Part shown: piece after piece, positions 51,000-60,357 of the stretch
Layout of the letters: every line of letters begins with the position of its first letter
Position numbering within the stretch: position 1 is the first letter of the stretch
From: Komagataeibacter sucrofermentans DSM 15973
Lineage (GTDB): Bacteria > Pseudomonadota > Alphaproteobacteria > Acetobacterales > Acetobacteraceae
Assembly: GCF_040581405.1 (NCBI RefSeq)
Contig: NZ_CP137157.1
Span: forward strand, 2,883,971 to 2,947,970
DNA: 64,000 bases
Direction: 5' to 3'
The notes under the pieces: model-generated
The model's database searches: none
What the model saw: the letters and a program-made list of their open reading frames with translations, nothing else
What the model was told of the DNA's origin: nothing
Made by a program: the position numbers and the translations under genes

Positions 51000-52824
51000 A
51001 CGCAGCACCCCCCGTCGCTCCCGCCCCGGTGAGGTGCGGCTGGAAGGCCAGCCTGTGTCACCGGGCGTGGCCATCGGTTATGCCGCCATCGCGCATGATC
51101 CCGCCCTGCCGCCCATCGATACCGCGCGGCGCGACTGCGACCCTGGCCACGAACGCGCCCGCCTGCATGAGGCCATAACCCGCTCCACCGCCCAGTTGCG
51201 CCGTCTGCATGACCGTCTGGCCCTGCTGCCTGAGGACGGGCAGGTGGAAATAGGCTCCCTGCTTGAAGTCTATCGCCGCATGCTTGGCCCCTCGCGCCTG
51301 CGGCGCGGCATCGAGGCGCGGCTGGGTCACGGCATGCTGGCCGAGGCCGCCGTGCAGCTCGAAACCGAGGCCCTGGCCGCTTTCATGCTTGCCCCACCCG
51401 GCCGCCCCGCGCCTGAAGGCGAGGATGCGGTGGCGGCAAGGCGACGGGCGGGCGAATTTCGCGAGATCGGGCGCAGGCTGGTGCGCAACCTCAGCGGCAC
51501 GCCGTATCGGTCGTTTTCTACCATTCCCGATGGCGCAATCCTTGTGGCCGAGCAGTTGCGCCCCGCCGATGCCGCCCTGATCGACCCCTCGCGCATTGCC
51601 GCCGTGGTAACGGAGGAAGGCGGCAGCACCGGGCACACCGCCATCCTGCTGCGCGCGCTGGGCATTCCCGCCGTGCTGGCCACCCACGGCCTGCTGGCGC
51701 AAATGGGGCGGCGCACGCGGCTGGTGGTTGATGGTGCGACCGGGCATGTCATCATCCGGCCTTCCACCCGCACGGCGGCAGCAGCCCGGGTGGAGGTGGC
51801 GGCCTATGCGCGTGAACGCCAGGCGCTTGGCCGCCTGCGGCGCCTGCCTGCCCGCCTGTCGAGCGGAGAAGTGCTGACGCTGCAGGCCAATCTGGAAATT
51901 CCGGCCGAACTGCCCATGATCGCACAGTCAGGTGCTGCGGGCATCGGGCTGCTGCGTAGCGAATTCCTGTTCATGAATGCCGAGACCCTGCCTGATGAAG
52001 CCCGGCAGGAAGCGCTCTATCGCCCGCTGATCGAGGCCATGTCAGGCGATCCGGTCACGATTCGCGTGGTGGACTGGGGCAGCGAGAAAAACAGCGATGC
52101 CCTGACGCAGGCCGGCATTGGCGCTGGCAGCGATGTCAATCCGGCGCTGGGCCTGCGCGGCATCAGGCTGCTTTTGCGCCATCGCGCCCTGCTGGAAACC
52201 CAGTTCGCCGCCATCCTGCGCGCTGCCACCGCAGGCCCGGTGCGGGTGCTGCTGCCCATGGTGTCGAGCCCGGCGGAACTGCATAAGGCGCGTGAAATCT
52301 ATGCCCGCGTGGGGCGCAGGCTGCGGCGCAGGGGGGTGGATATACCCGACCCGCTGCCGCCGCTTGGCATCATGATCGAGACGCCTGCCGCCGCCCTCAT
52401 GGCCGATGTGCTGGCGCAGGAAGCCGAATTCCTCGCCATCGGCACCAACGACCTGACCATGTACACCCTGGCGGCGGACCGGGCGGCGACGGATGTGGCG
52501 GGGCTGTATGACCCGCTGCACCCCGCCGTGCTGCGGCTTGTGCGCCTGGCGGCCGATGCGGGTCTGCGCCAGCGCAGGCCGGTCTCGCTGTGTGGCGAGA
52601 TGGCCTCCGACCCGCTGGCCGTGCCGTTGCTGGTGGGGCTGGGGGTGCGGTCGTTTTCCATGCACGCCTCCGCCGTGCCGCGCGTCAAGCGCGCGGTGCG
52701 GGCGGCGGCGATGGATGACTGCCGCCGGATGGCCTGCCGCGCGCTTGAAGCGGCTGACGGGCCGGAAGTCAGTGCCATGCTGATGGATTATGCCGCCACC
52801 TTGCGGCACGCCGGAGATGGCTAG
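50986..52824 (+). CDS. ptsI: Phosphoenolpyruvate-protein phosphotransferase (enzyme I)
   Basis: A 612-residue protein that moves phosphate from PEP to HPr. GGSTGHTAILLRALGIPAVL carries the active His; the PEP-binding barrel has GLLRSEFLFMNAETLPDE, VVDWGSEKN, and the catalytic Cys in SLCGEMASDP. No N-terminal GAF domain is present, so it is not the PtsP (EI-Ntr) type. ATG at 50986 overlaps HPr by 14 bases; a TTG one codon upstream also exists. pabB overlaps its end. Confidence 0.95.
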   Translation: MKTTERSTPRRSRPGEVRLEGQPVSPGVAIGYAAIAHDPALPPIDTARRDCDPGHERARLHEAITRSTAQLRRLHDRLALLPEDGQVEIGSLLEVYRRMLGPSRLRRGIEARLGHGMLAEAAVQLETEALAAFMLAPPGRPAPEGEDAVAARRRAGEFREIGRRLVRNLSGTPYRSFSTIPDGAILVAEQLRPADAALIDPSRIAAVVTEEGGSTGHTAILLRALGIPAVLATHGLLAQMGRRTRLVVDGATGHVIIRPSTRTAAAARVEVAAYARERQALGRLRRLPARLSSGEVLTLQANLEIPAELPMIAQSGAAGIGLLRSEFLFMNAETLPDEARQEALYRPLIEAMSGDPVTIRVVDWGSEKNSDALTQAGIGAGSDVNPALGLRGIRLLLRHRALLETQFAAILRAATAGPVRVLLPMVSSPAELHKAREIYARVGRRLRRRGVDIPDPLPPLGIMIETPAAALMADVLAQEAEFLAIGTNDLTMYTLAADRAATDVAGLYDPLHPAVLRLVRLAADAGLRQRRPVSLCGEMASDPLAVPLLVGLGVRSFSMHASAVPRVKRAVRAAAMDDCRRMACRALEAADGPEVSAMLMDYAATLRHAGDG

Positions 52825-54190
52825 CCCCGCGCCCTGCCTGCCGCTGCCGTGGCGGGATGTGGATGACGTGCTGGCGGCGTGGGGCAACCACCCGGGCTTT
52901 GCCTGCCTTGACAGCGGCGGCCCGGTCGGCCCGCGTGCGCGCTGGACCATCATCTGCCGCGACCCTGTTCACTGGATCGAGCAGCGCGATGGCACATGCT
53001 GGCTGGATGGCACGCAGGTGGCGCATGACCTGCCCCGTCTGCTGCGGCAGGGCGTGCCGGGTTGCTGTCCGCCCGAGGTGCCTTTTGCCGGGGGTGCTGT
53101 CGGCTTTATCGGCTATGGCGCGGGCCAGCGCATGGAAGGCATCGGCACGCGCCATGGGGCAGGCGATGACGGCCCCATGGCCGCTTTCGGCCTGTATGAC
53201 CATGCCTTCGTGCTCGATCGCGAAACGGGCCGCGCCTGGCTGGCGGGAATAGACCTTGATGCCCCGCGCATGGCAGGGCTGGCCGCGCAGTGGGCGGGGA
53301 TTGGCCCCGCAGTCAAACCCGCGCCCCTGCCCGCATTGCGTTTTAAGCCCGATCAGGATGGGGCCGCGTATCGCGCCGCCGTGGCGCAGGCCGTGGCCCG
53401 GATTGCGGCGGGCGAAGTGTTTCAGGTCAATATCACCGGACGCATGCAGGCCGGCCGCCCGCCGGGGCTTGCGGCGGTTGATGCCTACCGCACGCTGCGC
53501 GCCACATCGCCCGCGCCATTCGGGGCATTTCTGGTGGGGGAGGGCGGGTTTGCGCTGCTCGGTGCTTCCCCCGAACGTTTTTTAAGCCTTGATGGCGCAG
53601 GCCGGGTCAGCACCCGGCCCATAAAAGGCACGGCCCCGCGTGGAGACACGATGCAGGACGATGCCCGGCTGGCCCATGCCCTGCGCCATGATGCCAAGGA
53701 GCGGGCCGAGAACCTGATGATCGTTGATCTCATGCGCAACGATATCGGGCGGGTGGCGCAGATGGGCAGCATTGCCGTGCCAGAACTTTTCGCGGTCGAG
53801 CGGTTTGCGCATGTGCATCATCTGGTGTCCGAAATAACGGGGCGGCTGGAGCCGGGGCGCGATGCCTGTGATCTGCTGGCCGCCACCCTGCCGCCCGGCT
53901 CGGTCACCGGCGCGCCCAAGCACCGCGCCATGCAGGTGATCGATGCGCTCGAGGCCTCGCCCCGTGGAGCGTATTGCGGCACGGTGGTGCGCATCGGCTG
54001 TGATGGGGTCATGGATAGCGCCGTCATCATCCGCACGCTGGTGCTCACGCGCGACCACGTGACCGCGGCGGCAGGTGGCGGCATTACCGTGGAGTCCGAC
54101 CCGGAGCGCGAATACCGCGAGATGCAGCTCAAGATCGCGGCCCTGCTGGCCCTGTTCGGGCCGCAGGAGGATGAAGGAAACACGCCATGA
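52817..54190 (+). CDS. pabB: Aminodeoxychorismate synthase component I
   Basis: A 457-residue enzyme that adds ammonia from a PabA partner to chorismate for p-aminobenzoate and folate. The motif PIKGTAPRGDT contains the Lys that distinguishes PabB (PIKGT) from anthranilate synthase TrpE (PIAGT). GEVFQVNITGRMQ and PPGSVTGAPKHRAMQVID complete the chorismate-binding core. Start ATG at 52817 overlaps the enzyme I stop by eight bases; a longer in-frame start at 52790 lacks support. pabC follows by ATGA overlap. No pabA is visible. Confidence 0.92.
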   Translation: MASPAPCLPLPWRDVDDVLAAWGNHPGFACLDSGGPVGPRARWTIICRDPVHWIEQRDGTCWLDGTQVAHDLPRLLRQGVPGCCPPEVPFAGGAVGFIGYGAGQRMEGIGTRHGAGDDGPMAAFGLYDHAFVLDRETGRAWLAGIDLDAPRMAGLAAQWAGIGPAVKPAPLPALRFKPDQDGAAYRAAVAQAVARIAAGEVFQVNITGRMQAGRPPGLAAVDAYRTLRATSPAPFGAFLVGEGGFALLGASPERFLSLDGAGRVSTRPIKGTAPRGDTMQDDARLAHALRHDAKERAENLMIVDLMRNDIGRVAQMGSIAVPELFAVERFAHVHHLVSEITGRLEPGRDACDLLAATLPPGSVTGAPKHRAMQVIDALEASPRGAYCGTVVRIGCDGVMDSAVIIRTLVLTRDHVTAAAGGGITVESDPEREYREMQLKIAALLALFGPQEDEGNTP

Positions 54191-54996
54191 CCCCCGCTGG
54201 CCTGCCTGTATGGCTCAATGGCCGTATCCTCGATCAGGCCGAAGCCCGCATCGACCCGGCAGACCGGGGGCTGCTGCTCGGCGATGGCCTGTTCGAGACC
54301 ATGCGCGTGACGGATGGCGCGGTCCGGCATTTCACGCTTCATATGGAGCGGCTGGCGCATGGCGCTGGCGTGCTCATGTTCCCGCCACCCGATACGGACA
54401 TGATTGCGCAGGCGGTGCGCGACCTGCTGGCCGCATGCGGGCTGCAAGGCGGTTCGCTGCGGCTCACGCTCACCCGTGGCCCCGGCCCGCGCGGGCTGCT
54501 GCCCCCGCCCCAACTCCAGCCCACCCTGCTGCTTGCCGCTGCCGCCAGCCTGCCGCCCGCAACACCCGTGCGGCTGGTCACGGCCAGCCACCGGCGCGAT
54601 GAGGACAGCGTGCTCTCGCGCATCAAGAGCCTGAATTACCTGCCATCCATCCTTGCGCGGATGGAGGCCGCCATGCAGGGCGCTGATGATGCGCTGCTGC
54701 TCAACCGGGCGGGGCATGTGGCCGAGACAAGTGCGAGCACGCTCGTGGCGGTCATCGGCGGGAAGGCGCTCACCCCTCCCGTGAGCGATGGCGCCCTGCC
54801 CGGCATTGCCCGTGGCATGCTGCTGGCGGCAGGACTGGTGTGCGAAGGCCATCTTACCCCTGCCATGCTGCGCGGAGCGGACGCGGTTTTTTCCCTGAAC
54901 AGCCTGTGCGCGCGTGAAGTGGTGGCGATTGACGGTTATGAACTGCCGCGCCAGCCTGCCTTTCTGGCCCGACTGGTGGCGTATCTTGATGGCTGA
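54187..54996 (+). CDS. pabC: Class IV aminotransferase, 4-amino-4-deoxychorismate lyase
   Basis: A 269-residue PLP enzyme. [16 protein letters not shown] is the class IV signature, and the PLP lysine is in [18 protein letters not shown]. The [12 protein letters not shown] segment binds phosphate. The neighbour pabB makes the lyase reaction (aminodeoxychorismate to p-aminobenzoate plus pyruvate) more likely than branched-chain or D-amino acid transamination. AAGGA precedes the ATG. Ends at a hairpin repeat. Confidence 0.9.
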   Translation: MTPAGLPVWLNGRILDQAEARIDPADRGLLLGDGLFETMRVTDGAVRHFTLHMERLAHGAGVLMFPPPDTDMIAQAVRDLLAACGLQGGSLRLTLTRGPGPRGLLPPPQLQPTLLLAAAASLPPATPVRLVTASHRRDEDSVLSRIKSLNYLPSILARMEAAMQGADDALLLNRAGHVAETSASTLVAVIGGKALTPPVSDGALPGIARGMLLAAGLVCEGHLTPAMLRGADAVFSLNSLCAREVVAIDGYELPRQPAFLARLVAYLDG

Positions 54997-55001
54997 ATGA
55001 T

Positions 55002-55080
55002 AAAAGTTTTTTGGTGCCGTGTTTTTTAAAAAGGCGGCGTTCTTCTGAAGCTTTTGCAAAAAGGCTTCACCAGAAACTTT
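55002..55080 (+). repeat. Interspersed composite hairpin repeat, copy 8
   Basis: Left arm AAAAGTTTTTTGG, hairpin B with one arm decayed (TGCCGTGTTTTTTAAAAAGGCGGC), linker GTTCTTCT, hairpin A (GAAGCTTTTGCAAAAAGGCTTC), right arm ACCAGAAACTTT. It begins 5 bases after the pabC stop and about 140 bases before purH on the same strand, so it should isolate the two units. Confidence 0.78.
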
Positions 55081-55220
55081 CGTGCTGTTTCCGGGGCAGG
55101 CTTTTCAAACCGCGCCGGGGAAGCCAGCCATCACATTTCACTTATTGCCCATTCTGCCGCGGTTGGACTAATCCAACCCGCATTGGCTCATTTCCAGCTT
55201 GCGTGAAAGGTCACTTGCAG

Positions 55221-56801
55221 ATGACCCCCCCCACCACCGTGCCGGTCCGGCGTGCCCTGATTTCCGTATCTGACAAGAAGGGGCTGCTTGATCTGGCCCG
55301 CGCGCTTGTCGCCCACGGGGCGGAGATCCTTTCCACCGGCGGCTCCGCCCGCGCCCTGCGCGAGGCCGGCATTGCCGTGCGCGACGTGTCCGAGCATACC
55401 GGCTTCCCGGAAATTCTTGATGGCCGCGTCAAGACGCTGGTGCCGCAGGTGCATGGGGGCATCCTGGGCCGACGCGACCTGCCCGCCCATGTGCAGCAGA
55501 TGGAAGAGCACCAGATCGCCCCGATCGACCTCGTGGCCGTCAATCTCTACCCGTTCGAGGCCACGGTGGCTTCTGGCGCGGGGCCGGAGGACTGCATCGA
55601 GAACATCGATATCGGCGGGCCTGCCCTGATCCGCGCCGCCGCCAAGAACCACGCCCATGTGGCCATCGTGACCGACCCCGCCCAGTATGGCGAGGTGATC
55701 ACCGCACTGGAAAATGGTGGCACCACGCTGGACCAGCGCACCAAGCTGGCAGGTGCTGCCTATGCCCGCACCGCAGCTTACGATGCCGCCATCGCCGCAT
55801 GGTTTGCAGGCCAGGAAGGCGAGGTGCTGCCGCCGCGCATGATCGTTGCGGGCGAAAAGCGTGAAAGCCTGCGCTATGGCGAGAACCCGCACCAGAAGGC
55901 GGCCTTCTACACCGATGGCTCGACCCGCCCCGGTGTGGCCACGGCCAGGCAGATTCAGGGCAAGGCGCTGTCCTACAACAACATCAACGACACCGATGCG
56001 GCCTTCGAGGCGGTGGCGGAATTCGATGAACCCGCCGTGGTCATCGTCAAGCACGCCAACCCCTGTGGTGTGGCTGTCGCCCCCACCCAGGCCGAAGCGT
56101 GGGACCGCGCCCTGCGCTGCGATCCGGTCTCGGCCTTTGGCGGCATCGTGGCGCTGAACCGCACGCTGGAAGCGGAAGCGGCGGCGCGCATCGCCGGTAT
56201 CTTCACCGAGGTGATCGTAGCGCCTGATGCGACTGCCGAAGCGCGCGAGATCCTGTCGCGCAAGAAGAACCTGCGCCTGCTGCTGACCGGCGCATTGCCC
56301 GACCCCGCAGCCGGTGGCGTGGTGGTGCGCTCGGTGGCCGGTGGCTTCCTTGCCCAGACGCGTGATAGCGGTCGCATCACCCCTGAGGCGCTGAAAGTCG
56401 TGACGAAACGCGCCCCGACATCCGCCGAGATGGCGGACCTCATCTTCGCCTTCCGCGTGGCCAAACACGTCAAGTCGAACGCGATCGTGTACGTGAAGGA
56501 CCAGAGCACGGTCGGCATTGGCGCGGGCCAGATGAGCCGGGTTGATTCAGCGCGTATCGCTGCCACCAAGAGCGCGGATGCAGCGAAGGAAGCCGGGATC
56601 GACCACCCGCTGACCCAGGGCAGCGTTGTGGCGTCCGATGCGTTCTTCCCGTTTGCTGACGGGCTTGAGGCCGCGATTGCAGCAGGGGCCACCGCCGTGA
56701 TCCAGCCCGGCGGCTCGATCCGTGATGACGAGGTGATCGCCGCCGCCGACAAGGCGGGCATCGCCATGGTCTTCACAGGTATGCGCCATTTCCGGCACTG
56801 A
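55221..56801 (+). CDS. purH: Bifunctional AICAR formyltransferase / IMP cyclohydrolase
   Basis: A 526-residue enzyme of the last two steps to IMP. The N-terminal cyclohydrolase has [27 protein letters not shown], and [13 protein letters not shown]; the C-terminal transformylase has [31 protein letters not shown] and the catalytic Lys-His pair. The end [34 protein letters not shown] is perfect for the family. ATG at 55221 is chosen; the in-frame extension runs back into the repeat. It uses 10-formyl-tetrahydrofolate. Confidence 0.97.
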   Translation: MTPPTTVPVRRALISVSDKKGLLDLARALVAHGAEILSTGGSARALREAGIAVRDVSEHTGFPEILDGRVKTLVPQVHGGILGRRDLPAHVQQMEEHQIAPIDLVAVNLYPFEATVASGAGPEDCIENIDIGGPALIRAAAKNHAHVAIVTDPAQYGEVITALENGGTTLDQRTKLAGAAYARTAAYDAAIAAWFAGQEGEVLPPRMIVAGEKRESLRYGENPHQKAAFYTDGSTRPGVATARQIQGKALSYNNINDTDAAFEAVAEFDEPAVVIVKHANPCGVAVAPTQAEAWDRALRCDPVSAFGGIVALNRTLEAEAAARIAGIFTEVIVAPDATAEAREILSRKKNLRLLLTGALPDPAAGGVVVRSVAGGFLAQTRDSGRITPEALKVVTKRAPTSAEMADLIFAFRVAKHVKSNAIVYVKDQSTVGIGAGQMSRVDSARIAATKSADAAKEAGIDHPLTQGSVVASDAFFPFADGLEAAIAAGATAVIQPGGSIRDDEVIAAADKAGIAMVFTGMRHFRH

Positions 56802-56896
56802 TCCGAAGTGAAGGCCCTTGCCTGCGTGGCGGGGATGGAATGAGATGGCACGCCCGGCAGCGTGCCGGTCTAGACAGACGAAAGACGGGTACCCGC

Positions 56897-57667
56897 ATGG
56901 ACATTCATCGACGTTCCTCCTGCCGCCTGCTCGCGGGCGTGCTTGTTGCTGGCAGCCTGGCGGCGGGTAGTGCCCATGCGGCTGGCAAGACGGGCGCGCA
57001 GCCCGTAGCCGCGACCCCTGCGGCAGTGCAGGTCGCCCCCGTGTTCGATCTTGCCCCGCTGCCCGTAACCAGCGGGCAGCTGGTGCAGTACATCCTCAGC
57101 CCGGCAGGGCAGATCGCGGGGCTGCTGCTTGCTGATGGCACGCAGGTTTTCTGCCCGCAGGACCTTGGCGAGAACCTGCCCGCCGTCGTCCGCCCCGGTG
57201 AGCAGATCTCGATCAGCGGGCTCAAGGGCATCGGCCACCCCATCGTGCGCGCCTATGCCGTAACCGGCCCGCGCGGGCAGCGTATTGCCGATGTGCGCCC
57301 CGCAAGCGCTCCCGCACCCTATGATTCGCCCTCCATCGGCCCCGACGTGCCGGTGGATGGCACCGTGCTCGCCCCGCTCTATGACATGCAGGGCAAGGTG
57401 CAGGGCGCGATCATGCGCGATCATAGCGTCGTGTATGTGGGCGAGACCAACGCCACCCGCCTTGCCGCCTGGCTTAAGCCAGGCGGCAGCCTGCACGCCA
57501 TCGGCATTGGCGTGAGCGGCGAGCGCGGCACGGCCATCAACGCGCGTGAAATCGGGCCGGACGTGAATCAGGCCATTCACATCGAGCCTGCCGATGCGCC
57601 GCCGCCGGGCGCCTTTCCCGGCAGCGCGGGCTATGACGTGATTCCGGGCAGCGCCACGGCGCAATAA
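56897..57667 (+). CDS. Secreted hypothetical protein with internal duplication
   Basis: A 256-residue protein with a signal peptide (CRLLAGVLVAGSLAAGSAHA, cut near residue 29). The mature part contains two related units: VQYILSPAGQIAGLLLADG with a following VVRPGEQISISG, and APLYDMQGKVQGAIMRDHS with a following WLKPGGSLHAIG. Each reads as beta-strands ending in a PG-turn, suggesting tandem OB-like folds. The C-terminus is Pro/Gly-rich. No family recognised. ATG at 56897. A terminator follows and the atp operon starts after it. Confidence 0.7.
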   Translation: MDIHRRSSCRLLAGVLVAGSLAAGSAHAAGKTGAQPVAATPAAVQVAPVFDLAPLPVTSGQLVQYILSPAGQIAGLLLADGTQVFCPQDLGENLPAVVRPGEQISISGLKGIGHPIVRAYAVTGPRGQRIADVRPASAPAPYDSPSIGPDVPVDGTVLAPLYDMQGKVQGAIMRDHSVVYVGETNATRLAAWLKPGGSLHAIGIGVSGERGTAINAREIGPDVNQAIHIEPADAPPPGAFPGSAGYDVIPGSATAQ

Positions 57668-57702
57668 CGGTGCGCCAAACGCACAGAAGGTAAAAAAGAT
57701 GC

Positions 57703-57731
57703 GGGGGGAAACGCTTTGTTTGCCCCCCTTT
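57703..57731 (+). terminator. Terminator between the secreted protein gene and atpI
   Basis: GGGGGGAAAC-GCTTT-GTTTGCCCCCC followed by TTTGCTT. A stem of about nine pairs with one bulge and a short T-run, 36 bases after the upstream stop. It isolates the atp operon. Confidence 0.7.
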
Positions 57732-57733
57732 GC

Positions 57734-57762
57734 TTGACAGGTTATTGCAGCCCCGTTAGCTA
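57734..57762 (+). promoter_or_regulatory. Putative atp operon promoter
   Basis: TTGACA (57734-57739), a perfect -35, in the gap just after the terminator; the best -10 at 17 bases is TAGCTA (57757-57762), a weak match. A strong ribosome site AAGGAGGT follows at 57777-57784. Confidence 0.45.
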
Positions 57763-57791
57763 CCGCCTGCACCCTCAAGGAGGTGCGAGAA

Positions 57792-58133
57792 GTGGATAAG
57801 GATAACGATCCTTCCGGCGAGTCTTTCAACCGTCGACTGGAAGCGGCCCGCGAGCGCATAAAGCCCCGCGTCACCGCTGAACGCGATACGGGGGGGACAA
57901 TGTCCGATCTGGGCCTGGTCATCAGGTCGGGAACGGAACTGGTGTCGGCTCTTGTGGTCGGGGTTGGCGTTGGCTGGGGGCTTGACCACTGGCTGGGCAC
58001 AAAGCCCTGGTTCCTCATCGTCTTTTCGCTTCTTGGCGGTGTGGCGGGTGTACTTAATGTCTGGCGTCTTGTCAGGCCCGATGCCATAAGCACTAAGGCA
58101 GACGGGCCGGATGGCGGCCCCGGACGGTTATAG
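57792..58133 (+). CDS. atpI: ATP synthase accessory protein AtpI
   Basis: A 113-residue protein that helps assemble the c-ring. A charged N-terminus (DKDNDPSGESFNRRLEAARERIKPR) precedes two helices, ELVSALVVGVGVGWGLDHWLG and PWFLIVFSLLGGVAGVLNVWRLV, the AtpI/YtpI hairpin pattern. GTG at 57792 has AAGGAGGT seven bases upstream; a GTG three codons earlier overlaps that site and is rejected. First gene of the F0 operon. Confidence 0.9.
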   Translation: MDKDNDPSGESFNRRLEAARERIKPRVTAERDTGGTMSDLGLVIRSGTELVSALVVGVGVGWGLDHWLGTKPWFLIVFSLLGGVAGVLNVWRLVRPDAISTKADGPDGGPGRL

Positions 58134-58145
58134 GGAAGAACGAAG

Positions 58146-58895
58146 TTGGCGGCCGGATCATCTATCGACGCGCTCGGTCAGTTCGAGCTCCATCCAGTTC
58201 TGGGTGCATTGGGCGAATCCCTGCGGTTCAGCCAGTCCCCCATGATGATGATTGTCGCCGCCTTGCTGGTTCTGGCGTTCCTGTACGTGGGCATGCGCCC
58301 TGCTGCAGTGGTGCCGGGTCGCCTGCAGGCCGCAGCCGAGATGTGCTACGACTTCATCTACAACATGGCGGTCGACACGATCGGTATTGAGGGCAAGGCC
58401 TTCTTCCCCTTCGTGTTCACGCTGTTCTTCTTCATCCTGGCCGGCAACTATCTTGGCCTGCTGCCTTTCTCCTTCGCCTTCACCAGCCATATCGCCGTGA
58501 CCCTGGCGCTGGCGCTGATGGTGTTCTGTCTCTCGATCATCGTATCGCTCAAAGTGCAGGGGGCGAAGTTCTTCGCTCACTTCATGCCCGCGGGTGCCCC
58601 CAAGGCGCTGGCCCCGCTGCTGATCCCGATCGAGATCCTTTCTTTTCTTTCGCGTCCCGTGAGCCTGTCGATCCGTCTGTTCGCCAATATGGTGGCGGGT
58701 CACGTGATGTTCGATATGTTTGCCGCCTTCACGATCATGCTGGCCGGTCTGGGCTTCTTCGGTGATATCATCGCCGTTGGTCCCGTGGTCATCAATGTCG
58801 CGCTGATGGCACTCGAATTGCTGGTTGGTGCCTTGCAGGCCTATGTGTTTGCAATCCTGACCTGCATCTATCTGAGGGAGGCGGTGGCCCACTAA
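58146..58895 (+). CDS. atpB: ATP synthase F0 subunit a
   Basis: A 249-residue membrane subunit forming the proton half-channels. Start TTG at 58146 gives MAAGSSIDALGQFELHPV; GGGAAG lies upstream. The essential Arg is in SLSIRLFANMVAGHVMFD, and LELLVGALQAYVFAILTCIYL closes the protein as expected. Located between atpI and atpE. Confidence 0.96.
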   Translation: MAAGSSIDALGQFELHPVLGALGESLRFSQSPMMMIVAALLVLAFLYVGMRPAAVVPGRLQAAAEMCYDFIYNMAVDTIGIEGKAFFPFVFTLFFFILAGNYLGLLPFSFAFTSHIAVTLALALMVFCLSIIVSLKVQGAKFFAHFMPAGAPKALAPLLIPIEILSFLSRPVSLSIRLFANMVAGHVMFDMFAAFTIMLAGLGFFGDIIAVGPVVINVALMALELLVGALQAYVFAILTCIYLREAVAH

Positions 58896-58955
58896 CAGGC
58901 CGCATCCGCTTCCATCTATTTCAATCCAGAACGTCTGAAACAAGGAAAACAAGAC

Positions 58956-59180
58956 ATGGATATCGCAGCAGCCCGTGAAATTGGTGCCGGTATCGCCGTT
59001 ATCGCCCTCGCTGGCGTTGGCATTGGCCTGGGTAACATCTTCTCTACGCTGGTCAGCAGCATCGCGCGCAACCCGTCCGCACGCCCGCACGTGTTCGGCC
59101 TTGGCATGCTGGGCTTCGCCCTGACGGAAGCCGTGGCCCTGTATGCGCTGCTGATCGCGTTCCTGATCCTGTTCGTCTGA
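58956..59180 (+). CDS. atpE: ATP synthase F0 subunit c
   Basis: A 74-residue, two-helix subunit of the rotor ring. Helix 1 contains the glycine motif [11 protein letters not shown]; the polar loop has ARNP; helix 2 has the proton-binding Glu58 in [27 protein letters not shown] precedes the ATG. The c-subunit is the most abundant product, and the 60-base gap before it allows separate translation control. Confidence 0.97.
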   Translation: MDIAAAREIGAGIAVIALAGVGIGLGNIFSTLVSSIARNPSARPHVFGLGMLGFALTEAVALYALLIAFLILFV

Positions 59181-59196
59181 TACGCTGGAGGCGAAC

Positions 59197-59811
59197 ATGG
59201 CGCGCGCCGTGATGTATAACAACATCCGAAGGGCGAAGTCTTTCCTGGCTTCGTCCGCGCTGGCTCTGCCGCTGATGGCCATGGCAGCCCCTGGCGCGCG
59301 CGCCGAGGGCATGCCCCAGCTTGATTTTGGCAATCCTTATGTCATCGGTCAGGTGATATGGGGCGCTGGCATTTTTCTGGTTCTCTACCTGCTGCTGAGC
59401 CGTTCGGCCCTGCCCAAGGTGGAGAAGGTCCTCTCGCTGCGTCGTCAGACCATCGAGACCGACCTTGGCATCGCGCACAAGGCCAAGACCCGCGCTGATG
59501 AAGCCGTGGCCGACCTGCATGCCGCACGCCGCAAGGCGCTGGCCGATGCACAGGCCAATGTGGACAAGGTTGTCGAGGAGGCCCGTCTGGCCGCCGCCCG
59601 GCAGACCGAGGAAATGAACGCACGCCTTGCCGCCGAGATCAGTGATGCCGAGACCCGCATCGCGCAGGCCCGGACACAGGCACTGGCATCCGTTCGCGAG
59701 ATTTCCACAAACACGGCGGAAACGCTGATCAATCAGTTATCTGGCATTGCCGCCCCGGCCGATTTCGTGACGGCAAAGGTCGGTTCTGCTGCGGCAGCAC
59801 GTGGTCTCTGA
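59197..59811 (+). CDS. ATP synthase F0 subunit b'
   Basis: A 204-residue peripheral-stalk subunit. A hydrophobic N-terminus resembling a signal peptide (SFLASSALALPLMAMAAPGARA) precedes the true anchor VIGQVIWGAGIFLVLYLLLSRSAL, then a long Ala/Glu/Arg coiled coil. GGAGG precedes the ATG. As in other photosynthesis-related and alphaproteobacterial enzymes, b' and b pair as a heterodimer. The leader-like first helix might be cleaved. Confidence 0.92.
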   Translation: MARAVMYNNIRRAKSFLASSALALPLMAMAAPGARAEGMPQLDFGNPYVIGQVIWGAGIFLVLYLLLSRSALPKVEKVLSLRRQTIETDLGIAHKAKTRADEAVADLHAARRKALADAQANVDKVVEEARLAAARQTEEMNARLAAEISDAETRIAQARTQALASVREISTNTAETLINQLSGIAAPADFVTAKVGSAAAARGL

Positions 59812-59841
59812 CCCGCTGCCCAAGACAGACAGGTCATAATC

Positions 59842-60336
59842 ATGTTTCATGATCCCCGTTTCTGGTCGGCTGTTGCCTTTGTCCTGTTTTTCGTCCTGTT
59901 CGGGCGCTCACTGTGGAAACCCCTGGTGAGTGCGCTGGACGGGCGGGCAGAGCGCATCCGTGCCGAGCTTGATGAGGCAGCCCGCCTGCGCCGCGAGGCC
60001 GAGCAGATGCTGGAGGACGCAACGCGCGACCGCGAGGCTGCACTGGCTGAAGCCAAGGAACTGGTCGAGCACTCCCTGCGTGAAGCCGCGAATATCGCGG
60101 AAAAAGCCCGCAAGGACGCCGAGGATATTGCCGCGCGGCGTGAGCAGATGGCCAAGGACCGGATCTCGTCGGCCGAGCGTTCCGCCCTGCGTGAAGTGCG
60201 CGAGACGGCGGTTGACATTGCCATCCAGGCGGCCCGCGAGACGCTCGCTGCCAGCCTGCCTGCGGATGCTGATGGCAAGATCATCGACAAGGCGATCGGC
60301 GACCTGCCGGCAGCCCTTTCCCAGCGCGCTGCCTGA
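59842..60336 (+). CDS. atpF: ATP synthase F0 subunit b
   Basis: A 164-residue stalk subunit: one N-terminal helix (FWSAVAFVLFFVLFGRSLWKPLV) and a coiled coil of Arg/Glu/Ala heptads such as RAELDEAARLRREAEQMLEDATRDREAALAEAKELVEHSLREA. The F1 genes (atpHAGDC) do not follow; a glycosyltransferase begins at once, so the F0 and F1 operons are split, usual in Alphaproteobacteria. Confidence 0.95.
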   Translation: MFHDPRFWSAVAFVLFFVLFGRSLWKPLVSALDGRAERIRAELDEAARLRREAEQMLEDATRDREAALAEAKELVEHSLREAANIAEKARKDAEDIAARREQMAKDRISSAERSALREVRETAVDIAIQAARETLAASLPADADGKIIDKAIGDLPAALSQRAA

Positions 60337-60357
60337 TTGCCTTTGCAGCCGCCCGTC

